Shown: piece after piece, positions 46,701 through 54,842 of the stretch
Layout: every line of letters starts with the position of its first letter
Position numbering within the stretch: the first letter of the stretch is position 1
Assembly: GCA_017305935.1 (NCBI GenBank)
Contig: JAFKJU010000008.1
Location: 62,001-126,000, forward strand
Direction of reading: 5' to 3'
DNA length: 64,000 bases
Origin: Hyphomicrobiales bacterium
GTDB taxonomy: Bacteria; Pseudomonadota; Alphaproteobacteria; Rhizobiales; Rhizobiaceae
Notes under the pieces: model-generated
Databases searched by the model: none
What the model was told of the DNA's origin: nothing
The model's input: only the letters and a program-made list of their open reading frames with translations
Position numbers and translations under genes: made by a program

Positions 46701-47210
46701 CTCATGTATCCCAAGGTCTTCACCGACTACGCGCTGGCCGCCGATACCTATGGCCCGGTCAGCGTTCTGCCGACGCCCGCCTACTTCTACGGCCTGCCGA
46801 CCGGCGGGGAGATGCTGCCGGAGATCGAGAAGGGCAAGACGCTGGTCGTGCTGCTGCAGGCCAAGAGCGAACCGGACGAACAGGGCATGGTCAAGGTGTT
46901 CTTCGAGCTGAACGGCCAGCCGCGCCTGATCAAGGTGCCGGATCGCAACCGCGCCGCCGCGTCGATTGCCCGCCGCAAGGCCGAAACCGGCAATGCCGGC
47001 CATCTCGGCGCGCCGATGCCGGGCGTCATCTCGACGGTCGCCGTCTCCGCCGGCCAGACGGTCAAGGCCGGCGACGTGCTGCTCTCCATCGAAGCCATGA
47101 AGATGGAAACCGCCCTCCATGCCGAGAAGGACGGCACGATCTCGGAAGTGCTGGTCAAGGCCGGCGACCAGATCGACACCAAGGATCTGCTGATCGTCTA
47201 CGGCGCCTGA
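43752..47210 (+). CDS. pyc: Pyruvate carboxylase
   Basis: A 1152-residue biotin enzyme converting pyruvate, bicarbonate and ATP to oxaloacetate, the main anaplerotic step in rhizobia. Order: biotin carboxylase (residues 1-450; HPGYGLLSE, GGGGRGMR, EVNPRIQVEH), carboxyltransferase (about 530-830; TTMRDGHQSLLATRMRT), the allosteric/tetramer domain, and biotin carrier with EAMKMET, biotinylated Lys at 1117. The TTG at 43752 is preceded by GGGGAG and gives the N-terminus SIKKILVANRSEIA expected for the family. A terminator follows. The long antisense frame is a shadow. Confidence 0.97.
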   Translation: MSIKKILVANRSEIAIRVFRAANELGIKTVAIWAEEDKLALHRFKADESYQIGRGPHLDRDLGPIESYLSIDEVIRVAKLSGADAIHPGYGLLSESPEFVDACDAAGITFIGPRAATMRQLGNKVAARNLAISVGVPVVPATEPLPDDMAEIARMAAEIGYPVMLKASWGGGGRGMRAIRAEADLAREVTEAKREAKAAFGKDEVYLEKLVERARHVESQVLGDTHGNVVHLFERDCSIQRRNQKVVERAPAPYLSEAQRQELANYSLRIARATDYVGAGTVEYLMDADTGKFYFIEVNPRIQVEHTVTEVVTGIDIVKAQIHILEGFAIGSPDSGVPKQEDIRLNGHALQCRITTEDPEQNFIPDYGRITGYRSASGFGIRLDGGTAYPGAVITRFYDPLLVKVTAWAPSPLEAIARMDRALREFRIRGVATNLTFLEAIIGHAKFKDNSYTTRFIDSTPELFQQVKRQDRATKLLTYLADVTVNGHPEAKGRPKPNPDAAKPVIPWIHAALTDGTKQKLDELGPKKFAEWVRAEKPVLLTDTTMRDGHQSLLATRMRTYDIARVAGTYARALPNLFSLECWGGATFDVSMRFLTEDPWERLSLIREAAPNILLQMLLRGANGVGYKNYPDNVVKYFVRQAAKGGIDVFRVFDCLNWVENMRVSMDAVAEENRICEAAICYTGDLLNSARPKYDLKYYTALAAELERAGAHMIAVKDMAGLLKPAAAKQLFKALREATDLPIHFHTHDTSGIAAATVLAAVDAGVDVVDAAMDAFSGTTSQPCLGSIVEALKGSERDPGLDPEWIRRISFYWEAVRNQYAAFESDLKGPASEVYLHEMPGGQFTNLKEQARSLGLETRWHQVAQAYADANRMFGDIVKVTPSSKVVGDMALMMVSQDLTVADVENPAKDIAFPDSVVSMLKGDLGQPPGGWPQALQKKALKGEEPYTAVPGSLLPPADLDAERKAIEAKLEREVSDFEFASYLMYPKVFTDYALAADTYGPVSVLPTPAYFYGLPTGGEMLPEIEKGKTLVVLLQAKSEPDEQGMVKVFFELNGQPRLIKVPDRNRAAASIARRKAETGNAGHLGAPMPGVISTVAVSAGQTVKAGDVLLSIEAMKMETALHAEKDGTISEVLVKAGDQIDTKDLLIVYGA

Positions 47211-47235
47211 CCGGCGCCCATCCCCGAAATGCAGG

Positions 47236-47262
47236 AGGCCGGCCGCAACGCCGGCCTTTTTC
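47236..47262 (+). terminator. Rho-independent terminator of pyc
   Basis: An 8-bp stem AGGCCGGC (47236-47243) with GCCGGCCT (47250-47257), loop CGCAAC, then a T run. Its tail touches the stop of the convergent EamA gene. Confidence 0.85.
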
Positions 47263-48127
47263 ATGCCGTCACCGGACGCCTGCGTTCGCTGACGATGATG
47301 ATCAGCCCGGCCGAGACGATCAGCACCGCTCCGACGATGACGCCGACCTTCGGCACATCGCCCCAGATGAGATAACCGAGCGCGAAAGCCCACACCAGCG
47401 AGGTATATTCGAACGGCGCCAGAACCGAGACAGGCGCGCGGCGCATGCCCTCGAAGAAGGCGAATTGCGCGATGCCGCCGATTGCCCCGGTCGCCATCAG
47501 CAGCACCGCCTCGCCCGGCGTCGGCGTCTTCCAGACGAAGAGCACGACGATGCCGGTCATCACCAGGAAGAACAGGTTCGACATCGACATCTGTACGATG
47601 CTCTTTTCCGCCATCGCCGTCTTGCGCAGGAGGATGGTGCCGGTTGCCCAGAGACAGGCCGCCTGCAAGGCGAGATAGACCGGCAGCGACAGGGAAAGCC
47701 CCGCCGGATTGCTGGCGATGACCACGCCGGTGAAGCCGACCGCGACCGCCAGCCAGCGCAGCCACGACACCTCTTCCTTGAGGACCAGCGCCGCCAGCAC
47801 GGTGGCGACCACGGGCGCGGCGAAATAGAGCGTCGTCAGCTCGGCCAGCGGCAGCGTTCGCGCGGCGGTGTAATAGGACAGCCACGCGGTCAGCAGGAAC
47901 AGGCTGCGCACCGCCATCGGCTTCTGGATCGGCGAATGCACCAGCCGCCGCACCAGATCGCCGCGCCCGACCGCGAAGCAGGCGACCAGGATCGTCAGCG
48001 ATCGCATGAACAGGATCTGCCAGACCGGCAATGTCTCGACCAGCAGCTTGATGGTGACATCGTGCCCGGTGAACAGGAAATAGGCGAGACTTGTCAGCAG
48101 AATGCCGATCCCGATCGAGCTTTTCAC
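47261..48127 (-). CDS. DMT-superfamily transporter with two EamA domains
   Basis: A 288-residue membrane protein with about ten hydrophobic helices arranged as two EamA repeats; conserved pieces include LAELTTLYFAAPVVATVLAA in repeat one and FEYTSLVWAFALGYLIWGD in repeat two. It would export or import a small metabolite; the substrate is unknown. The start is a GTG at 48127 with a weak ribosome site. It is convergent with pyc and divergent from the MFS gene across 294 bases. Confidence 0.9.
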   Translation of the reverse strand: MKSSIGIGILLTSLAYFLFTGHDVTIKLLVETLPVWQILFMRSLTILVACFAVGRGDLVRRLVHSPIQKPMAVRSLFLLTAWLSYYTAARTLPLAELTTLYFAAPVVATVLAALVLKEEVSWLRWLAVAVGFTGVVIASNPAGLSLSLPVYLALQAACLWATGTILLRKTAMAEKSIVQMSMSNLFFLVMTGIVVLFVWKTPTPGEAVLLMATGAIGGIAQFAFFEGMRRAPVSVLAPFEYTSLVWAFALGYLIWGDVPKVGVIVGAVLIVSAGLIIIVSERRRPVTA

Positions 48128-48421
48128 CGATGCACCAAAAAGAAAAGGCGCCCCGAGGGGAACGCCGGCGTTTGCGGAAAAATGCGCCTGAAATCGACGC
48201 TGGCGTCACAGTGATCCAGCCCGCACATCCCGTCAATGGCCAGAATTCGCATCCTTGCCGGGTTTGACAGCCGAAGGCGCCGACCTTACCAGAGATCGCG
48301 CCTGCCCACCTCGGCACCGTTCACGTGCTGAAATAAAATGTGACGCAAGGCCCGCGCGTGCCAACTTGAAAATTCAATCGATTTAAATATGGTCGGCCGC
48401 AATTCTAAGGAGTGATATATC

Positions 48422-49606
48422 ATGGATGGACCGATTCGCGGCTCTGTCGCTTCCCCCTTGGCCGGCCTGTTTCCCAAGCCGCGCATCGGCGTGTCGCTGC
48501 TGTTTTTGATGAACGGCTTCATGATCGGCTCCTGGGCGCCGAAAATTCCCGAATTCGCCACGCGCCTGGCACTGACCGAGGGCCAGCTCGGCCTCATGAT
48601 CCTGACGTTCGGCATCGGCTCGCTGGTGATGATGCCGCTCGGCGGCGCGCAGATCGCCCGTCACGGCTCGATGCTGGTCGCCAAGGTGCTGGCCATCTGC
48701 CTGGTGCCGACGCTGCTCTTCGTATCGCTGGCCGGCAATGCCTGGCTCGGCGCCGCCTCGATGTTCCTGTTCGGCGGTTTCGCCGGTGCCATGGACGTCG
48801 CCATGAACGCCAACGCCGTCGAGGTGGAAAAATCCATGCGTCGGTCGATCATGTCCTCCTGCCATGCCTTCTGGAGCCTCGGCGGGCTGATCGGCGCCGG
48901 CATCGGCGGCTTCGTCATCGCCCATGCGGGCGTCATGACCCATGCCTTCCTGCTGACGGCGCTTGCCGCCGCCATGCTGGCGATCGCCTGGCCGATGGTG
49001 CTGAAGGACCAGCCGCATCCCGGCGAAGACAAGCCGAAGGCGAAGCTGCCGATGACGCCGCTGCCCTGGCTGATCGGCATCGTCGCGCTGTTCTGCATGG
49101 TGCCGGAAGGCTCGATCCTCGATTGGGGCGCGCTCTACCTGCGCAAGGAACTCGGCGCTTCCGTCACCCTCTCGGGCTTCGCATACGCCGCCTTCTCGCT
49201 GACTATGGCGATCATGCGTTTTGCCGGCGATCTGCTGCGCGATCGCCTGGGCGCCGTGCGCACCATGCGCATCAGCGCCGTGCTCGCCATCATCGGCATG
49301 ACCATGGCCGGCCTCGCCCCGAATGCCGCCACCGTCATTATCGGCTTCGCCATCGCCGGCATCGGCATTTCCAACATGGTGCCGATTGCCTTCTCGGCCG
49401 CCGGCAACATGCCGGGGCTGGCGCCGGGCGTCGGCATTTCCGTCGCCACCTTCCTCGGCTATTCCGGCATGCTGTTTGCGCCGTCGCTGATCGGCTTCGT
49501 CGCCGAACATACCGGGTTTGCGGTGGTGTTTCTGGCGCTGCCGGTGCTGTTCATCGTCGTGCTCATCCTGTCGAACCTTGCGCGTCATGCCGACAGCATC
49601 AAATGA
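48422..49606 (+). CDS. MFS transporter (YbjJ-like)
   Basis: A 394-residue major-facilitator protein with twelve hydrophobic helices. The loop segment GAMDVAMNANAVEVEK after helix 4, CHAFWSLGGLIGAGIGG and the C-terminal half match the YbjJ-like group; the substrate is unknown. The ATG at 48422 has a good AAGGAG site at 48407-48412. It is probably monocistronic, 94 bases upstream of ispG. Confidence 0.9.
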   Translation: MDGPIRGSVASPLAGLFPKPRIGVSLLFLMNGFMIGSWAPKIPEFATRLALTEGQLGLMILTFGIGSLVMMPLGGAQIARHGSMLVAKVLAICLVPTLLFVSLAGNAWLGAASMFLFGGFAGAMDVAMNANAVEVEKSMRRSIMSSCHAFWSLGGLIGAGIGGFVIAHAGVMTHAFLLTALAAAMLAIAWPMVLKDQPHPGEDKPKAKLPMTPLPWLIGIVALFCMVPEGSILDWGALYLRKELGASVTLSGFAYAAFSLTMAIMRFAGDLLRDRLGAVRTMRISAVLAIIGMTMAGLAPNAATVIIGFAIAGIGISNMVPIAFSAAGNMPGLAPGVGISVATFLGYSGMLFAPSLIGFVAEHTGFAVVFLALPVLFIVVLILSNLARHADSIK

Positions 49607-49700
49607 GCGACGTCATCCGGCAAATGTGATGCGCCACGCGGTTGACAAGCCACAATGCTTCGGCCACCTGAAAGGCAGCGAAATCTGCGGATGAGACCCG

Positions 49701-50945
49701 ATGTCCTCTGATTATGATCCGAAAACGCGCCGCGCCTCTGTCGCCGTCGATGTCGGCGGCGTCATCGTCGGCGGCGGCGCGCCGGTTGTCGTGCAGTCGA
49801 TGACCAACACCGATACCGCCGATATCGACGCCACCGTCGCCCAGGTGGCCGCCCTGTTCAAGGCCGGCTCCGAGATCGTGCGCATCACCGTCGACCGCGA
49901 CGAAAGTGCCGCCGCCGTGCCGAAAATCCGCGAGCGGCTGCTGCGGCTAGGGCTGGACGTGCCACTGGTCGGCGATTTTCATTATATCGGCCACAAGCTG
50001 CTTGCCGATCACCCGGCCTGCGCCGAGGCGCTGGCGAAGTACCGCATCAATCCCGGCAATGTCGGCTTCAAGGACAAGAAGGACAAGCAGTTTGGCGATA
50101 TCGTCGAAATGGCGATCCGCCATGACAAACCGGTGCGCATCGGCGTCAACTGGGGCTCGCTCGACCAGGAACTGCTGACCGCGCTGATGGACCGCAACAA
50201 GGCGGAGGGCTTCCCGCTCTCGGCCCGGCAGGTGACGCGCGAGGCGATCGTGCAATCGGCGCTGATCTCGGCCAATCTCGCGGAAGAAATCGGCCTGGCG
50301 CGCAATCGCATCATCCTCTCGGCCAAGGTCAGCCAGGTGCAGGACCTGATCGCCGTCTATTCGATGCTGGCGGAGCGCTCCGACCACGCCCTGCATCTCG
50401 GCCTCACCGAGGCCGGCATGGGTTCCAAGGGCATCGTCGCGTCGTCGGCCGCCATGGGCTACGTGCTGCAGCACGGCATCGGCGATACGATCCGCGTGTC
50501 CCTGACGCCGGAGCCGAACGGCGACCGCACCCGTGAGGTGCAGGTGGCGCAGGAACTGCTGCAGGTCATGGGTTTCCGCCAGTTCGTGCCGGTCGTCGCC
50601 GCCTGTCCGGGCTGCGGGCGCACCACGTCCACTGTCTTCCAGGAACTTGCTCAGAACATCCAGAACGACCTGCGCAAGAACATGCCGGTCTGGCGCGAGA
50701 AATATCCGGGCGTCGAGGCGCTGAACGTCGCGGTCATGGGCTGCATCGTCAACGGTCCCGGCGAAAGCAAGCATGCCGATATCGGCATCTCGCTGCCCGG
50801 TACCGGCGAATCGCCCGCCGCCCCCGTCTTCATCGACGGCCAGAAGGCGATGACGCTGCGCGGCCCCAACATCGCCGCCGATTTCGAGGCGCTGGTGATC
50901 GATTACATCGAGAAGCGTTTCGGGCAGAAGACGGCGGCCGAATAG
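49701..50945 (+). CDS. ispG: 4-hydroxy-3-methylbut-2-enyl-diphosphate synthase
   Basis: A 414-residue [4Fe-4S] enzyme of the MEP isoprenoid pathway, converting MEcPP to HMBPP. The TIM barrel opens with [11 protein letters not shown]; the cluster domain has ACPGCGRT and GCIVNGPGE, whose cysteines bind the cluster, with a late Glu completing it. The insert-less length is the bacterial type. ispA, another isoprenoid gene, lies 760 bases downstream on the other strand with one unrelated gene between. Confidence 0.96.
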   Translation: MSSDYDPKTRRASVAVDVGGVIVGGGAPVVVQSMTNTDTADIDATVAQVAALFKAGSEIVRITVDRDESAAAVPKIRERLLRLGLDVPLVGDFHYIGHKLLADHPACAEALAKYRINPGNVGFKDKKDKQFGDIVEMAIRHDKPVRIGVNWGSLDQELLTALMDRNKAEGFPLSARQVTREAIVQSALISANLAEEIGLARNRIILSAKVSQVQDLIAVYSMLAERSDHALHLGLTEAGMGSKGIVASSAAMGYVLQHGIGDTIRVSLTPEPNGDRTREVQVAQELLQVMGFRQFVPVVAACPGCGRTTSTVFQELAQNIQNDLRKNMPVWREKYPGVEALNVAVMGCIVNGPGESKHADIGISLPGTGESPAAPVFIDGQKAMTLRGPNIAADFEALVIDYIEKRFGQKTAAE

Positions 50946-50957
50946 GCCGCCGCCGGC

Positions 50958-50981
50958 GCTTTTCCAGGAAAAGCGGAAAAG
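50958..50981. repeat. Fragment of the rhizobial palindromic repeat
   Basis: GCTTTTCCAGGAAAAGCGGAAAA shares TTTCCAGGAAAAGCGGAAA with the left half of the copy at 18609, lacking the right half. It occupies the short gap between the stops of ispG and the unknown gene. Confidence 0.55.
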
Positions 50982-50983
50982 CC

Positions 50984-51637
50984 TTAGTTCAAATCCATCA
51001 GCTCGATATACTCCGCGGTGCCGTTCATCAGGTTCAGCTCGTATTGCTGGCCATAAAACTTCCAGCCCTTCTTGCGGTCGTTGACGCCGACGACGGTCAT
51101 CAGCAGGCCGGCTTCGCGTTCCGGCGCGACCGTCTTGCCGCGCACCTTGTTGCGGTAATCGTTGCGACCGACGGTCTTGCTGAAGCCGCCGACATTCGCC
51201 TGCATCTTGGCGGTGTCGATATGGCCGTCATCGGTCTGGAAATTGACATGCGCGACACGCGCCGAGCCGTTCTTGAACGTCGACAACGCAAAGGAACAAC
51301 CGCTCATCGGCGCGGTGAACATGAAGGGCACGTCGTTGGACAGTGTCGCTGTGCGGCACTGGTTGGCCTCATAAGGCAACCAGATGCCCGGTACCGTGCC
51401 GTTGCCGCTGCCGCCCTTCCAGCTGACCTTCAGCACCTCGATGCCATGCGCATCCTTCCAGAAATATTTGGATTTGCGCTTGACGTTGTCGTAGCGCAGG
51501 TCGGGCTCGATGGTGAAGTTGCCGAGCACCGGCGTCTGCGAACCGCAGACGCCGTCCGCCGACGTGTTCATGACCAGAAGGTTGTGCTTGAGAAAGCTGC
51601 GCGGATTGAGGAAAAACTCGGACAGATCGACAGGCAT
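50984..51637 (-). CDS. Unrecognised 217-residue protein with SGC...H pattern (possible deamidase-like fold)
   Basis: A soluble, beta-rich-looking protein without signal peptide or membrane segment. I recognise no named family. Seen: C114 in APMSGCSF and H130 in RVAHVNFQ, 16 residues apart, inside beta-like stretches; other cysteines are C31 and C94. In CNF1, dermonecrotic toxin and BLF1 a catalytic Cys in an SGC motif and a His 12-15 residues later form the glutamine-deamidase site, so the pattern is suggestive only. It lies between ispG and ispA on the minus strand, alone in its unit. A 12-bp palindrome (51652-51663) precedes the start, where GGGGG is the only ribosome-like run. No secretion or immunity gene is adjacent. 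Confidence 0.75.
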   Translation of the reverse strand: MPVDLSEFFLNPRSFLKHNLLVMNTSADGVCGSQTPVLGNFTIEPDLRYDNVKRKSKYFWKDAHGIEVLKVSWKGGSGNGTVPGIWLPYEANQCRTATLSNDVPFMFTAPMSGCSFALSTFKNGSARVAHVNFQTDDGHIDTAKMQANVGGFSKTVGRNDYRNKVRGKTVAPEREAGLLMTVVGVNDRKKGWKFYGQQYELNLMNGTAEYIELMDLN

Positions 51638-51651
51638 AGGAGGCCCCCTTT

Positions 51652-51663
51652 ATCGCGCGCGAT
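51652..51663. promoter_or_regulatory. 12-bp palindrome upstream of the unknown gene
   Basis: ATCGCGCGCGAT is a perfect palindrome centred about 20 bases before the start codon at 51637. It could be an operator covering the start region or chance GC-rich symmetry. Confidence 0.3.
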
Positions 51664-51706
51664 CTTCGATAGCGGCGGCGCGCTTGTCAACCGTCTCCAA
51701 CGCGGC

Positions 51707-52621
51707 TCAATGGCGGCGATACGCAATAAAGCGCGCGGCCTGCAACAAGGCTTCGGCGCGCGGCCCATAAGGTTCGAGCAGCGCTTCCGCCTCGCTGACC
51801 AGCGCGGCCAACCGCGCCTCCGTCCAGGCGATGCCATGCAGCGAGGGCAGCGTGCCCTTGCCGCGCGCAACATCCTTGCCCGTCGCCTTGCCGAGCGTCG
51901 CGGCATCGGCGGTCAGATCGAGCAGGTCGTCGGAAAGCTGGAAGGCAAGGCCGATCTTCTCGCCGAAGCGGCGCAACCGCGAACGGCCATCGTCATTGGC
52001 GCCGGCAAGGATCGCGCCCGCCTCGCAGGCAAAGCGGATCAGCGCCCCCGTCTTCATCGCCTGCAGCCTGATAATGCCGGCCTCGTCCGGGTTTTCGGTT
52101 TCCGCCTGCAGGTCGAACATCTGGCCGCCGGCCATGCCGCCGATACCGGCGGCGCGTGACAGGGCCAGCATCAATTCCACCTTGCGACAGTCGTCGAGCG
52201 GCGTTTCCGGCGCGGCGATGATATCGAAGGCGAGGGTCAGCAGGCTGTCGCCGGCAAGGATCGCGGTCGCCTCGTCGTATTGGATGTGAACCGTCGGCTG
52301 GCCGCGGCGGGTGTCGTCGTCATCCATGGCCGGCAGATCGTCATGGACGAGCGAGTAACAATGGACGCATTCCAGCGCCGTCCCGACGCGGAGCGCGGCG
52401 CCGGCATTGCCGGAGAGAAGCGCCGCGCTTTCGACCACCAGGAAGGGGCGCAGCCGCTTGCCGCCATTGAGCGCCCCATGGCGCATCGCCGCCATCAGCC
52501 GCGTGGGCCGGGCGATCTCGTCGGCCTGCGGCGTATCGCCCAGCAGGCGGGCCAGCAGCGCCTCCACTTGCGTGGCGCAAAGTTCCAGGCGGGTCTCGAA
52601 GGCGGCGGTCGGCGTGTTCAT
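51707..52621 (-). CDS. ispA: Polyprenyl (farnesyl/geranyl) diphosphate synthase
   Basis: A 304-residue trans-prenyltransferase joining IPP and allylic diphosphates to make FPP. The first Asp-rich motif DDLPAMDDDD starts at residue 94, GGKRLRP at 53-59, and the second Asp motif is DDLLD near residue 231. The length and CVHCYSLVHDD region match IspA/FPP synthases. The start is the ATG at 52621; the longer frame crosses the divergent mtgA promoter. Its product feeds ubiquinone, hopanoid and undecaprenyl pathways. Confidence 0.93.
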   Translation of the reverse strand: MNTPTAAFETRLELCATQVEALLARLLGDTPQADEIARPTRLMAAMRHGALNGGKRLRPFLVVESAALLSGNAGAALRVGTALECVHCYSLVHDDLPAMDDDDTRRGQPTVHIQYDEATAILAGDSLLTLAFDIIAAPETPLDDCRKVELMLALSRAAGIGGMAGGQMFDLQAETENPDEAGIIRLQAMKTGALIRFACEAGAILAGANDDGRSRLRRFGEKIGLAFQLSDDLLDLTADAATLGKATGKDVARGKGTLPSLHGIAWTEARLAALVSEAEALLEPYGPRAEALLQAARFIAYRRH

Positions 52622-52844
52622 GGCCGCTGTTTGCCATGCGGGCCGGCCCAAGGCAATGTGAATTGTCGAAACTTCCAGCCCTTGCGGGACGCTGGCGCTT
52701 TCCTTGCGGCGGCTGAAACGATATGAGAACCGGAAGAGGGCGGTTCGCGCAAAGAGGTGCGGCAGGACGACAGGCCCGCTAAACCCAGGCGCGGATGATG
52801 TGACTTTGGAAATCACCCCCGAGACGAAGCCCGAAGAGGAGCCC

Positions 52845-53564
52845 ATGCCCCAGGGAAGGCAGGGTTTTTGGGCCGGGACTCGCGGTTTCGTCACCCGCCA
52901 TCGCCGCCGCCTCGTTCTCGGCGTCGGCGCGATCGTCGCCCTCCCCTATGCGCTGATGCTGCTCTATCTGCTGCCCTTCGTGCATCCGGTCTCGACGCTG
53001 ATGCTGGCCGATCTGGCGCTGCTGCGCGGCTACGACCGGCGCTGGGTGGATTTCGAGAACATCTCGCCCGATCTGGTGAAGGCGGTGATGATGTCGGAAG
53101 ATGGCCAGTTCTGCATGCATGGCGGCGTCGACTGGAGCCAGATGCGCGGCGTCGTCGAGGATGCGCTGGCCGGCGAGCAGACGCGCGGCGCCAGCACCAT
53201 TCCCATGCAGACGGCGAAAAACCTGTTCCTGTGGAACAGCCGCTCCTTCGTGCGCAAGGGGCTGGAAGTGCCGCTCGCCATGTCGGCGGATTTCGTCTGG
53301 TCGAAGCGGCGGCTGATGGAGATCTACCTCAATATCGCCGAATGGGGCCCGGGTATCTACGGCATCGAGGCGGCCTCGCGCTATCATTTCAAGATCCCGG
53401 CCTCGAAGATCTCCAGGAAGCAGGCGGCGTTGCTGGCCGTGTCGCTGCCCAATCCCGCCATTCGCATCGCCAGCAAGCCCGGCCGCGGCATGCGGCGCCT
53501 GGCCGCGGTCATCGAACACCGCGCCCGCGCATCCGGCGATTACATCAAATGTCTTTATGACTGA
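52845..53564 (+). CDS. mtgA: Monofunctional biosynthetic peptidoglycan transglycosylase
   Basis: A 239-residue GT51 enzyme polymerising lipid II glycan strands at the inner membrane. One N-terminal transmembrane anchor (about residues 22-42) is followed by the GT51 motifs: motif 1 [14 protein letters not shown] with catalytic Glu, motif 2 [16 protein letters not shown], motif 3 RKGLEVPLA, motif 4 [21 protein letters not shown] choose the ATG at 52845 after GAGGAGC, close to the usual length; a GTG at 52800 is possible. It is divergent from ispA. Confidence 0.94.
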   Translation: MPQGRQGFWAGTRGFVTRHRRRLVLGVGAIVALPYALMLLYLLPFVHPVSTLMLADLALLRGYDRRWVDFENISPDLVKAVMMSEDGQFCMHGGVDWSQMRGVVEDALAGEQTRGASTIPMQTAKNLFLWNSRSFVRKGLEVPLAMSADFVWSKRRLMEIYLNIAEWGPGIYGIEAASRYHFKIPASKISRKQAALLAVSLPNPAIRIASKPGRGMRRLAAVIEHRARASGDYIKCLYD

Positions 53565-53648
53565 TATCAGCCCCCGGGGCTGGATCACCGGCCTTTGCAG
53601 GGCCATGCTGCGATTGCGACAGAGACCTCATCGAAAGACGCCCGGACC

Positions 53649-54296
53649 ATGGAAGACCTGACCCTCTATATCGGCAACAAAAACTATTCCTCCTGGTCGA
53701 TGCGACCCTGGATTGCGCTCACCGCCGCCGGCATTCCCTTCCGGGAGGAACTGATCCCTTTCGATTTCCCGGCCGGCAATCCCGCCATCCGCGCCGTTTC
53801 GCCGAGCGGCCGCGTACCGCTGCTGGTTCATGACGGCCTGAAGATCTGGGAATCACTGGCGATCATCGAATATGTCGCCGAGCTTTATCCCGATGCCAGC
53901 CTGTGGCCGAAGGCGCGCGCGGATCGCGCGCTCGCCCGCGTGCTGTCGACGGAGATGCTCGGCGGCTTCCGCGCCATCCGCAATGCCTGCCCGATGAACA
54001 TCCGCCGCCCGAAGCGCGCCATCGAACTGCCCGACGGCGTCATGGACGACGTCGCCCGCATCGAATCGCTGTGGCGCGAGCGGCTGGCGGCCTCGGGTGG
54101 CCCGTTCCTGTTCGGCGCGTTTTCGGCCGCCGACGCCATGTTCGCGCCGGTCGTCAACCGCTTCGAAACCTATGAACTGACCCGCGACCAGACCGTGCTC
54201 GCCTATATGGCGATGGTGAAGGCGCATCGGGCCTGGAAGGCCTGGGAAACGGCGGCCCTGGTAGAGCCCTGGATTGTGCCGGAAGATGAAGCCTGA
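53649..54296 (+). CDS. Glutathione S-transferase family protein
   Basis: A 215-residue GST. The N-terminal thioredoxin-like domain starts LTLYIGNKNYSSWSMRPW, where the serines occupy the glutathione-activating position, with SPSGRVPLLVHD and the E-S pair (WESLAIIEY) binding glutathione. A helical C-terminal domain follows (FSAADAMFAPVVNRF, N-capping box). The YSSWSMR signature is seen in a widespread bacterial GST group. The substrate is unknown. The ATG at 53649 opens the domain; the longer frame adds nothing conserved. Confidence 0.91.
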   Translation: MEDLTLYIGNKNYSSWSMRPWIALTAAGIPFREELIPFDFPAGNPAIRAVSPSGRVPLLVHDGLKIWESLAIIEYVAELYPDASLWPKARADRALARVLSTEMLGGFRAIRNACPMNIRRPKRAIELPDGVMDDVARIESLWRERLAASGGPFLFGAFSAADAMFAPVVNRFETYELTRDQTVLAYMAMVKAHRAWKAWETAALVEPWIVPEDEA

Positions 54297-54360
54297 GCCG
54301 TAACCGACTCTACAGCCTTAAAAATCAGGCATTCGAGGGCGAAAAAATTGCCATAGGGAC

Positions 54361-54389
54361 TGGTCAACCGCGGGCGAGGCATGTATAAG
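54361..54389 (+). promoter_or_regulatory. Candidate housekeeping promoter of rpmF
   Basis: TGGTCA (54361-54366), a 17-base spacer and TATAAG (54384-54389) form a plausible -35/-10 pair about 90 bases before the rpmF start. The -35 matches TTGACA at four of six positions. Confidence 0.4.
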
Positions 54390-54477
54390 CCCGGCCAATT
54401 CCCGATATCGAACGCGGTTTGCCGCCGGGTATCCGGCTGGAAAATCACGTTTCGTCCCGTCAAGTGGAGTAAGAGAA

Positions 54478-54663
54478 ATGGCTGTACCGAAAAGAAAAAC
54501 AAGCCCGTCCAAGCGCGGTATGCGCCGCTCGGCTGACGGTCTGAAGGCTCCGACCTACATCGAAGACAAGAACTCCGGCGAACTGCGCCGTCCGCACCAC
54601 ATCGACCTGAAGACCGGCATGTACCGCGGTCGCCAGGTTCTGACGCCGAAGGCTTCCGCCTAA
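54478..54663 (+). CDS. rpmF: 50S ribosomal protein L32
   Basis: A 61-residue L32: the [18 protein letters not shown] opening and [16 protein letters not shown] are diagnostic. It lacks the zinc-finger cysteines (C-minus form), usual in alphaproteobacteria. The ribosome site is GGAGTAAGAGAA. Here it is not followed by plsX; it is monocistronic with a strong terminator. Confidence 0.97.
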   Translation: MAVPKRKTSPSKRGMRRSADGLKAPTYIEDKNSGELRRPHHIDLKTGMYRGRQVLTPKASA

Positions 54664-54715
54664 GCGTCTCGCGGAACCGCGATGAGCCGGATGCCGGCTC
54701 GCCCGGATAGGATCG

Positions 54716-54744
54716 AACCCCCGGCGAAAGCCGGGGGTTTTTTC
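54716..54744 (+). terminator. Rho-independent terminator of rpmF
   Basis: A perfect 10-bp stem AACCCCCGGC (54716-54725) with GCCGGGGGTT (54730-54739), GAAA tetraloop, then TTTTT. A smaller GCCGG/CCGGC hairpin lies just before it. Confidence 0.93.
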
Positions 54745-54842
54745 GTTTCGGGAGTGTTTGCCGCCAATGCCATTCGCAAACGGCAATGCTATCGGATGTA
54801 GCCTTGCCCCTTACGAAAAATTCCAGCATTTCGCCGGCTCAA

